Source: Planctomycetaceae bacterium
GTDB lineage: Bacteria; Planctomycetota; Planctomycetia; Pirellulales; Thermoguttaceae
Direction: 5' to 3'
NCBI GenBank assembly: GCA_031257725.1
Contig: JAIROD010000234.1
Span: 1 to 5,949 of the forward strand
DNA: 5,949 nucleotides
Shown here: piece by piece, positions 1 through 4,619 of the stretch
Numbering within the stretch: the first letter of the stretch is position 1
Layout of the letters: the number at the start of each line of letters is the position of its first letter
Program-made: the position numbers and the translations under genes
Notes under the pieces: model-generated
Seen by the model: only the letters and a program-made list of their open reading frames with translations
Databases searched by the model: none
Told to the model about the DNA's origin: nothing

Positions 1-1
1 T

Positions 2-63
2 ACCACCCCTGCCCCTCCGAAGGAGGGGAATCATTCCCCTCCTTCGGAGGGGCAAGGGGTGGT
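2..63. repeat. Left nested palindrome of the inverted-repeat element
   Basis: Arms 2-31 and 33-63 are reverse complements with one single-base bulge (an extra A at 54/55). Each arm itself contains a smaller palindrome, CCCTCC-GAA-GGAGGG or its complement, so the DNA can fold as one long hairpin or as a cruciform with two short stems. A related palindrome closes the other end of the element. Confidence 0.85.
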
Positions 64-117
64 CATTCGGAGGAAACAACTGAATCGTTAAAAAAAAATA
101 TTCCACTGATATATTAC
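64..117 (+). repeat. Left inner arm of the inverted repeat
   Basis: This arm pairs with 522-575 with only two mismatches by eye (one near 73, one near 86). It contains the dispersed motif CAACTGAATCGTTA (77-90), a run of nine A, and the 17-mer TTCCACTGATATATTAC (101-117), which recurs a third time at 668-684. Confidence 0.85.
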
Positions 118-405
118 AATATATTTTATTCAAAAAAAACTTGAAAAATTAAGGGATTTTTTAATGAAAAAATTTAGAAAGTGCAGCTATTAATTAACAG
201 TTAATATTAGACCATTTCTCTAACCCATTTTTGTTCCGTTTATTTTCCGTTTCCCTCGAAGTGTCCGGCGTTATCGTGTGGATTCTTTATTGAGCTAGGA
301 TCGTTGGCATCTTGTTTTTTATCGAAGTTTCACTGTTTTCCTTCGCGGTCTCTTAATCGTTTGGTTCTATGCTTTGTTGTTCGTTCTTTCGTCGTTGACT
401 ATCGC
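118..405. other. Core of inverted-repeat element, no convincing gene
   Basis: About 290 bases without a credible gene. From about 225 the plus strand is strongly T-rich. The only start with a Shine-Dalgarno-like sequence is the ATG at 164, preceded by AAGGGA seven bases upstream. It encodes nine residues (MKKFRKCSY) and stops at 191-193. The opening resembles the basic start of a signal peptide, so this could be a gene remnant, but nine codons cannot support a call. No tRNA, riboswitch or terminator was recognised here. Confidence 0.4.
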
Positions 406-519
406 TGCCCCCGTTCAAGCCGGAATTGCCTAATTCCATGTTGAAATTGCCCCCGTTCAAGCCGGAATTGCCTAATTCCATGTTGAAATTGCCCCCGTTC
501 AAGCCGGAATTGCCTAATT
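406..519. repeat. 42-bp tandem repeat, about 2.7 copies
   Basis: Units begin at 406, 448 and 490 with an exact period of 42 bases. The third is cut short where the right arm of the inverted repeat begins. The copies look identical over their shared length. The period is a multiple of three, and the array is open on both strands. The plus frame repeats a 14-residue proline-rich unit (LPPFKPELPNSMLK). One minus frame gives a 42-residue ORF (353-481) with two copies of MELGNSGLNGG. Neither has a recognisable ribosome binding site, so neither is called as a gene. Confidence 0.9.
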
Positions 520-521
520 TC

Positions 522-575
522 GTAATATATCAGTGGAATATTTTTTTTTAACTATTCAGTTGTTTCTTCCGAATG
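522..575 (-). repeat. Right inner arm of the inverted repeat
   Basis: Near-exact reverse complement of 64-117, with the same 17-mer (522-538 in reverse), nine T instead of nine A, and the motif TAACTATTCAGTTG at 549-562. It abuts the outer palindrome in the same way as the left arm does. Confidence 0.85.
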
Positions 576-576
576 C

Positions 577-637
577 CCCCCCCTAGCCCCTCCGAAGGAG
601 GGGAATTATTCCCCTCCTTCGGAGGGGCTAGGGGGGG
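577..637. repeat. Right nested palindrome of the inverted-repeat element
   Basis: Arms 577-606 and 608-637 are perfect 30-base reverse complements around a single central base (607). Each contains the same smaller CCCTCC/GGAGGG palindrome as the left end. It differs from the left palindrome mainly in the outermost bases: a pure C/G run here, ACCACCCC there. Confidence 0.9.
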
Positions 638-667
638 TAAAAAATAAACTTCAATCTCCGAAAAAAG

Positions 668-684
668 TTCCACTGATATATTAC
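668..684 (+). repeat. Third copy of the TTCCACTGATATATTAC 17-mer
   Basis: Exact 17-base match to 101-117, outside the inverted-repeat element and again preceded by an A run (661-666). The rest of 640-804 shows no gene. A TTGACA hexamer lies at 768-773, without a good -10 partner. Confidence 0.7.
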
Positions 685-804
685 AAATAGACAGTTACTA
701 ACGGGAGTGGGGAGAACATCACCCCCAAAACAACAAATGCTCCTTTTAGGCAATTAGGTATGACGGATTGACATAATCCCGTTTTGGTATTAGGCTTAAT
801 TAAT

Positions 805-1047
805 GGGGAATCTCTCATCATTCAGAATTTACCGAACGTTAACGGCGTGGGCTTGCCCCGCGTTGTTCGACTTAGCCACAAAACACGGGGTAAATCCCGT
901 CGTTAACTATTAACTGGGAATTTCTAATAATTCAGAATTTACCGAAAAGTTAACGGCGTGGGCTTGCCCCGCGTTGTTCGACTTAACACCAAAACACGGA
1001 CTAAACCCCGTCGTTAACTATTAACAATGGAATGAGGCGAGATGCCC
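805..1047 (+). mobile_element. MITE-like repeat with duplicated left half
   Basis: The left end (805-830) reads GGGGAATCTCTCATCATTC and onward. The right end (1026-1047) is an inverted, partly diverged version of it that matches the right end of the second element (3064-3086) at about 19 of 22 positions. The left body occurs twice, starting near 806 and 916, about 110 bases apart. Each copy has a GC-rich imperfect hairpin (AACGGCGTGGGCTTGCCCCG and onward) and a small hairpin ending in CGTCGTTAAC. No coding capacity is seen. It directly precedes, and overlaps by six bases, the membrane-protein gene at 1042, so any promoter for the thiC operon lies inside or upstream of it. Confidence 0.65.
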
Positions 1048-1524
1048 AATTGCGAACTTCGGAATAAAGCCGAGAGCGATCAACTGAAATCAAATAAAAA
1101 TCAAAAGATTACACCGAAATTGTTAAACACTATGGGTGAACGACCAAAACTCAATAAGGTTGCTGTTGACGACCAACCGGAACCAAAACCCAAAAAAGAA
1201 AAAGATTACATTCCGTATCTTATTGTTCTTGCCGCAATATTATGTCGTCTTATTCTGGATTGTTGCGGATTTCCCGCACCGCTGATTACTTCGTGGACTA
1301 TTTGGTGGATTACTATTGTGATTATGGTTATAGGGGCAGGAATTGCCCTTGATTTAGAGAAAAAATATGCCAATGACAAAATACCGCACTATTATGTTTG
1401 TGCCTGTACATCACTTTGGGGACTTTTAATATTTCATGTTAACCCCGCTTCAACCTTCATGTTTATCATCTTGATCATTTTAGGAACTTCTTGCATTTTC
1501 CAATTCCTTTTAACAAAAAAATAA
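1042..1524 (+). CDS. Small four-helix membrane protein of unknown function, upstream of thiC
   Basis: 160 residues, family not recognised. Residues 1-55 are hydrophilic and rich in Lys, Asn, Pro and Glu, with a charged stretch just before the membrane part (PEPKPKKEKD, about 46-55). Four hydrophobic segments follow at about 56-77, 82-103, 116-133 and 138-157, and the protein ends in LTKK. Cysteines cluster in the membrane part (68, 74, 75, 120, 122, 151). There is no signal peptide. The stop overlaps the thiC start by one base (TAATG), which implies co-transcription and probably translational coupling. A role in uptake or sensing of a thiamine precursor would fit, but nothing in the sequence shows it. 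The ATG at 1042 has GAGG four bases upstream but lies inside the terminal repeat of a MITE. Met31 (ATG at 1132) is the alternative start and has no Shine-Dalgarno sequence. Confidence 0.7.
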   Translation: MPNCELRNKAESDQLKSNKNQKITPKLLNTMGERPKLNKVAVDDQPEPKPKKEKDYIPYLIVLAAILCRLILDCCGFPAPLITSWTIWWITIVIMVIGAGIALDLEKKYANDKIPHYYVCACTSLWGLLIFHVNPASTFMFIILIILGTSCIFQFLLTKK

Positions 1525-2861
1525 TGACCCAATATCTCGAAGCTAAAGCCGGAAATATTACGCCGGAAATGATTGTTGTTGCGGAACAGGAATTTCTGGA
1601 ACCGGAATCAATCCGAACAGAAATAGCCGCCGGACGACTTGTTATTCCGGCAAATAAAATTCATTTGGCAAAAAAACTTCAACCCGTCGGGATTGGAATC
1701 GCCTTGCGTACCAAAATTAACGCCAATCTCGGAAATTCCGCTTTGACCAGCGATTCCCAGTGTGAAATCGCTAAAGTTCAATATGCCGTCCGATACGGTG
1801 CGGATACGGTCATGGATCTGTCAACCGGTTCCGAAATTGATTTGTTACGGCAACGGATTCTCGATGAAGTGACCGTTCCGGTCGGAACCGTCCCACTGTA
1901 CCAAGTCTGCGAACAACTCGACGATATACTCGATATGACTCCGCAACTTTTTCTCGACGCGGTTGAACATCAGGCAAAACAAGGAGTGGACTATATGACC
2001 ATTCACGCCGCCTTGCTGCAAGAACATCTGACCTTGACCGACCAACGACTCGCCGGAATCGTTTCACGCGGCGGAAGTTTAACCGCAAAATGGATGGTCG
2101 CCCATAAACGTGAAAATCCGTTTTATGAACATTTTGACGATCTTTGTGAAATTATGAAAGAATACGATGTTTGCTGGAGTATCGGCGACGGGTTGCGTCC
2201 GGGTTGTTTGCACGACGCATCCGACGCTGCGCAATTCGCAGAACTCGACGTGATGGGACGACTGGCTGTGCGGGCATGGGAAATCGGTTGTCAGGTCATG
2301 ATCGAAGGTCCCGGACATGTCCCGCTTGACCAAATTGAAATGAATCTCAAACGGCAAATCGAAGTTTGTCATGGCGCACCGTTTTATGTTCTGGGTCCTG
2401 TTGTTTGTGATATTGCCCCCGGTTACGACCACATCACCAGTGCCATCGGCGCAACACTAGCCGCCTTTCACGGTGCGGCAATGCTTTGTTACGTAACTCC
2501 GAAAGAACATCTGGGGCTGCCGAATATGGAAGATGTCCGGCAAGGGGTGATTGCGTACAAAATTGCCGCTCACGCTGCCGACATCGCCCGACAACGACCA
2601 CACGTCAGAGAACGGGACGACGCAATCTCGCGGGCAAGATTTGCGTTTGACTGGCAAGAACAATTCCGGCTTTCACTTGACCCCGAACGCGCAAAAGAAT
2701 ATTATAACGAATCACGAAAAGGTGTTGCCCCCCAAGATCGCCTCTGCCAAAATCAAAACGGTGAAACCGCTGAAACAGAAAATTATTGTACCATGTGCGG
2801 TCCTAAATTCTGCGCTATGAAAACAACTCAGGAACTCCGATTATTAAAACTGAAAAAGTAA
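1524..2861 (+). CDS. thiC: Phosphomethylpyrimidine (HMP-P) synthase ThiC
   Basis: Radical-SAM enzyme that rearranges aminoimidazole ribotide to 4-amino-5-hydroxymethyl-2-methylpyrimidine phosphate, the pyrimidine half of thiamine, in the cytoplasm. At 445 residues it is the short form, without the extra N-terminal domain of proteobacterial ThiC. By analogy with the E. coli enzyme, substrate contacts appear as Asn68 (KINANLGNS), Met97, Tyr126, His161, SRG 181-183, DGLR 222-225 and Glu261. The metal-binding histidines are His265 (EGPGHVP) and His329 (TPKEHLGLP). The [4Fe-4S] cluster motif C-x2-C-x4-C is Cys422, Cys425 and Cys430. DIAPGYDHITSAIG (296-309) is a family hallmark. The ATG at 1524 was chosen because it overlaps the previous stop and starts the conserved MTQYLEAKAGNITPEM. 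An in-frame TTG at 1491 would add 11 non-conserved residues. No TPP riboswitch was recognised upstream. Paralogues that make the benzimidazole base of B12 (BzaA/B/F) share the fold, but the motifs favour ThiC. Confidence 0.96.
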   Translation: MTQYLEAKAGNITPEMIVVAEQEFLEPESIRTEIAAGRLVIPANKIHLAKKLQPVGIGIALRTKINANLGNSALTSDSQCEIAKVQYAVRYGADTVMDLSTGSEIDLLRQRILDEVTVPVGTVPLYQVCEQLDDILDMTPQLFLDAVEHQAKQGVDYMTIHAALLQEHLTLTDQRLAGIVSRGGSLTAKWMVAHKRENPFYEHFDDLCEIMKEYDVCWSIGDGLRPGCLHDASDAAQFAELDVMGRLAVRAWEIGCQVMIEGPGHVPLDQIEMNLKRQIEVCHGAPFYVLGPVVCDIAPGYDHITSAIGATLAAFHGAAMLCYVTPKEHLGLPNMEDVRQGVIAYKIAAHAADIARQRPHVRERDDAISRARFAFDWQEQFRLSLDPERAKEYYNESRKGVAPQDRLCQNQNGETAETENYCTMCGPKFCAMKTTQELRLLKLKK

Positions 2862-2872
2862 CATTGTTTATT

Positions 2873-3086
2873 GGGAATCTCTCATAATTCGGAATTTACC
2901 GAACGTTAACGGCGTGGGCTTGCCCCGCGTTGTTAGGCTTAACTAAAAAACACGGGGTAAACCCCGTCGTTAACTAAAAAACACGGAGTAAACCACGTCG
3001 TTAACTAAAAAACACGGGATAAATCCCGTCGTTTAACTATTAATTAATGGGTTGAAAATAAAAAATTGAATGATGAGAGATGCCCC
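2873..3086 (+). mobile_element. MITE-like repeat, complete copy downstream of thiC
   Basis: The left end (GGGAATCTCTCATAATTC, from 2873) and right end (AATTGAATGATGAGAGATGC, from 3064) form terminal inverted repeats of about 23-25 bases. The body carries the same GC-rich imperfect hairpin as the element at 805-1047, followed here by three 31-bp hairpin units instead of one. It has no coding capacity. It begins 12 bases after the thiC stop, so its hairpins may also end transcription of that operon, although no T-run follows them. Confidence 0.75.
2941..3033 (+). repeat. Three 31-bp tandem hairpin units inside the MITE
   Basis: Units start at 2941, 2972 and 3003. Each holds a short stem around a TAAA loop. 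Unit 1 pairs ACGGGG with CCCCGT and unit 3 pairs ACGGGA with TCCCGT, so one base pair has changed on both sides. Unit 2 (ACGGAG/CCACGT) is imperfect. The element at 805-1047 has a single such unit in each of its two half copies. Confidence 0.85.
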
Positions 3087-3151
3087 TAAGGGAAGGATAA
3101 AAAATGACCACAGAGTACAACCATTGAGACCAATAACCAATCCACTATTCA

Positions 3152-3547
3152 CTACCGGTTCAAACGGAGTCCAATTTTTCGGGCAAGTAATTTTCTCACG
3201 AACCGAACGGAAAATCGTTTGACTGCAATCTCTGTCCATTGTTTCATCGGCATCTTGATTGCGGGTCCCCGAAACCAATCAGGATAATCCTGCATTATCG
3301 AAACCAAATCATTACTAAAATTCGTTTCATGGATTGGAATGATTATTCCAAGTTCTTCTTCCAAAATAAAAGCAAACTCCTTAGCATCCCAATTCAGAGA
3401 GAAATCCGGTTCGCCAACAGTTTCCGTATCAAGATTAACGATCTCTTTACCAAGTTGCCGCGCCGCTGCCCAACGAACGGCAACCGCAAGAAAACCATCT
3501 TCCGGTTGAAGGTCAAGAGCGTCAATAAATTCCTTGTTCGTTTGCAT
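3152..3547 (-). CDS. Hypothetical protein with acyl-carrier-like (DUF1493-like) core
   Basis: 131 residues, soluble, no signal peptide or membrane helix. Residues 54-71 (DAKEFAFILEEELGIIIP) match the recognition helix of acyl carrier proteins, where the usual pattern is D-S-x-E-hydrophobic, then LEEEFGI-x-IP. DUF1493 proteins show a similar pattern. The serine that would carry phosphopantetheine is Ala55 here, so a true carrier role is unlikely. The C-terminal third is basic (KRFSVRFVRKLLARKIG). The gene starts five bases after the stop of the broken gene at 3553-3911, so the two were probably co-transcribed. There is no clear Shine-Dalgarno sequence. The family assignment is from memory of the motif and could be wrong; the open frame itself is convincing. 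The C-terminus may have been altered by a nearby indel, since another frame stays open past the stop. Confidence 0.55.
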   Translation of the reverse strand: MQTNKEFIDALDLQPEDGFLAVAVRWAAARQLGKEIVNLDTETVGEPDFSLNWDAKEFAFILEEELGIIIPIHETNFSNDLVSIMQDYPDWFRGPAIKMPMKQWTEIAVKRFSVRFVRKLLARKIGLRLNR

Positions 3548-3552
3548 GGCGG

Positions 3553-3911
3553 TTAATTATTGTTATGTATTGTGTTATTGGGAAATGGGAAAATAGGGGA
3601 GTTGGTATTTCCATCGGCATAGACGATATTCGGAACAGTGTGTTTGGAAGAACCAATTTCCGTTTCATTTTTGAGTTCTTGAGTCGGGTTCATCCAGCAG
3701 ATAGGAGTTTTTCTCTCAACAATAAAAAGTGTTTTACTTTTTTCCTCCTGCGACAGCGAATCCAAAGAATGACATTTTGTATCGAAAAAAGCGTTGTTTC
3801 GGTCAAAACGGAATAATCACATTGTTCCTCTGTTGTACCATAAATCAAGTCGGGAACATAAAACGGATAATGGGAAACAAGAAAACACCCACGATTTTCA
3901 ACGATGATCAC
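3553..3911 (-). pseudogene. Frameshifted remnant of a DUF1559 / H-X9-DG pseudopilin-like protein
   Basis: Two overlapping minus-strand frames read as one protein if joined. The first (GTG at 3911) gives MIIVENRGCFLV and continues through DYSVLTETTLF. The second continues as DTKCHSLDSLSQEEKSKT, ERKTPICWMNPTQE and SSKHTVPNIVYADGNT, and stops at 3553-3555. The W-M-x-P-T-Q-E segment and the final H-x8-DG match the C-terminal part of planctomycetal DUF1559 proteins, usually 200-350 residues long with an N-terminal type IV pilin-like leader. Here the leader and about half of the domain are missing. The break lies at a run of six T on the minus strand (plus 3785-3790): adding one T or removing two restores the frame. 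A sequencing error in the run is possible, but the missing 5' part argues for a real remnant. The family call rests on remembered motifs. Confidence 0.5.
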
Positions 3912-4147
3912 ACTGGTTAAGTATTTTAATTAATAGACGCCAATAAGCAATCCCCTTATAAAAATTTTGTCATTATTTCGTAAAATTTTCGCTAAACGTT
4001 TGTCATTATAACCTCATGTTACGCATGAGCTATCAAAAATACGCTCAATTTGTTACAAAGATGCCCAACAATTGAACCGGATAAACGCCGTAGGCGGTTA
4101 TTCACAGAGAATGCCTAACGGCGTTTGTCCAATTTAATCATTTTTCG
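3912..4147. other. Intergenic region with two hairpins, no gene
   Basis: AT-rich, with no frame worth calling. It contains a small perfect hairpin at 4013-4029 (CTCATG-TTACG-CATGAG) and the larger inverted repeat at 4079-4130. Neither is followed by a T-run typical of an intrinsic terminator. No promoter or RNA gene was recognised. Confidence 0.5.
4079..4130. repeat. Inverted repeat around ACGCCGT / ACGGCGT
   Basis: Left arm 4079-4095 (GGATAAACGCCGTAGGC) and right arm 4113-4130 (GCCTAACGGCGTTTGTCC) pair over about 17 bases, with one bulge and one mismatch, around a 17-base loop. The core resembles the AACGGCG of the MITE family nearby, but the rest does not. It may be a dispersed palindromic repeat or a structured RNA end. 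Confidence 0.6.
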
Positions 4148-4162
4148 GTAACTATTCAGTTG
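4148..4162 (+). repeat. Dispersed motif GTAACTATTCAGTTG, copy 3 of 5
   Basis: Same motif as at 77-90 (reverse), 549-562, 4267-4281 (one base different) and 4497-4511 (reverse). On the minus strand it supplies a TAG stop at 4152-4154 to a 40-codon open frame that runs back to the next copy. That frame ends in WELLKKSTPKPTTE and has an internal ATG at 4217, but no ribosome binding site. It looks like the tail of a lost gene rather than a gene. Confidence 0.6.
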
Positions 4163-4296
4163 TCGGTTTTGGCGTACTTTTTTTGAGTAATTCCCAAAGC
4201 GACGGAATAATTACCATTTTAGTAATATCTCCGCTTGTTTTATTTTGAAAATAAGGTAAAAATAAGGTAATTATTCAGTTGTGTTCCTGAATTTTC

Positions 4297-4324
4297 CGTC
4301 CCGCTAGGGACGACATATTGGTAG
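4297..4324 (+). repeat. REP-like palindrome 1, forward
   Basis: Stem CGTCCC/GGGACG with a four-base loop (4297-4312), followed by ACATATTGGTAG. The tail after the stem gives the repeat a direction. Confidence 0.75.
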
Positions 4325-4346
4325 AAAAAATGCAATAAAAAAATCC

Positions 4347-4373
4347 GCATCCCATAGGGATGCAATATTGGTA
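4347..4373 (+). repeat. REP-like palindrome 2, forward
   Basis: Stem GCATCCC/GGGATGC around ATA (4347-4363), followed by AATATTGGTA. The outer stem base pairs differ from copy 1 but still pair, so the hairpin is kept while the sequence changes. Confidence 0.75.
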
Positions 4374-4399
4374 AGATTTATTGATTGATTTCTGATTTC

Positions 4400-4425
4400 A
4401 CCAACATTTCGTCCCTAACGGGACG
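4400..4425 (-). repeat. REP-like palindrome 3, reverse
   Basis: Stem CGTCCC/GGGACG around TAAC (4410-4425), preceded by ACCAACATTT, the reverse of the tail seen in copies 1 and 2, slightly diverged. Confidence 0.7.
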
Positions 4426-4450
4426 AGCATTTTTAACCGACATCGTTTGC

Positions 4451-4478
4451 TACCAATATGCTGTCCCTAACGGGACAG
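4451..4478 (-). repeat. REP-like palindrome 4, reverse
   Basis: Stem CTGTCCC/GGGACAG around TAAC with one unpaired base (4461-4478), preceded by TACCAATATG, which is the exact reverse of the CATATTGGTA tail in copy 1. Confidence 0.75.
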
Positions 4479-4619
4479 AAAGACAAACATTCACCGCAAC
4501 TGAATAGTTACGATTATTTTAGAATTTGGGGGAGAGAATCCCAGATAGGCAATCCCTTTTCCGCGAGTGCTTGGCGTGGGAGCGTTTGTTATTTGGTGGT
4601 TTTGATAGGTTCGAAATGA

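Larger units (their letters stand above)
1..639. mobile_element. Long inverted-repeat element, non-autonomous (MITE-like)
   Basis: Two halves of this segment are inverted copies of each other. From outside in they consist of a nested palindrome (2-63 and 577-637), then a 54-bp arm (64-117 and 522-575) that matches at about 52 of 54 positions by eye. Both ends carry a TA dinucleotide next to the outermost C/G run (ta-CC at 1 and GG-ta at 638-639), as expected if TA is the target site, but this could be chance. The core (118-521) has no transposase and no convincing gene, only a T-rich plus strand and a 42-bp tandem repeat. The structure is read directly. That it moved as a unit is inference; it could also be several repeats nested together. 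The left end touches the window edge, so the outer boundary is not certain. Confidence 0.6.
4267..4511. mobile_element. Small element with 15-bp terminal inverted repeats and four REP-like hairpins
   Basis: The ends GTAATTATTCAGTTG (4267-4281) and CAACTGAATAGTTAC (4497-4511) are inverted repeats with one mismatch. Between them lie four short palindromic repeats, two in each orientation, and no coding frame. The layout suggests a non-autonomous unit built from REP-like sequences, of the kind moved by RAYT/IS200-type transposases elsewhere in a genome. That link is inference, since no transposase gene is present here. Confidence 0.5.

Noticed and set aside
768..796. Possible sigma-70 promoter: TTGACA at 768-773 with TAGGCT 17 bases downstream
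   Set aside because: The -35 hexamer is perfect, but the -10 candidate matches at only three positions and lies about 245 bases before the gene, upstream of the MITE. A chance TTGACA in AT-rich DNA is likely.
1810..2663. Several minus-strand frames inside thiC
   Set aside because: thiC is certain on the plus strand with all family motifs. The opposite frames are Arg-rich or of random composition and have no start signals.
3080..3100. Six-codon frame (ATG CCC CTA AGG GAA GGA, stop) starting in the right end of the downstream MITE
   Set aside because: Too short to be a gene. It only shows that this MITE end always carries an outward-facing ATG.
3033..3278. Minus-strand frame of 81 codons with a hydrophobic C-terminus
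   Set aside because: It overlaps the better-supported gene at 3152-3547 in another frame, and its hydrophobic tail is the translated end of the MITE. It may reflect a lost C-terminus of that gene, but nothing proves it.
3239..3920. Plus-strand frames of 60-105 codons across the minus-strand gene pair
   Set aside because: They match nothing I recognise, while the minus strand carries recognisable motifs in the same stretch.
4297..4478. CRISPR array
   Set aside because: The repeats are palindromes with both orientations, variable stems and unequal spacing. A CRISPR array needs direct, near-identical repeats with even spacers.
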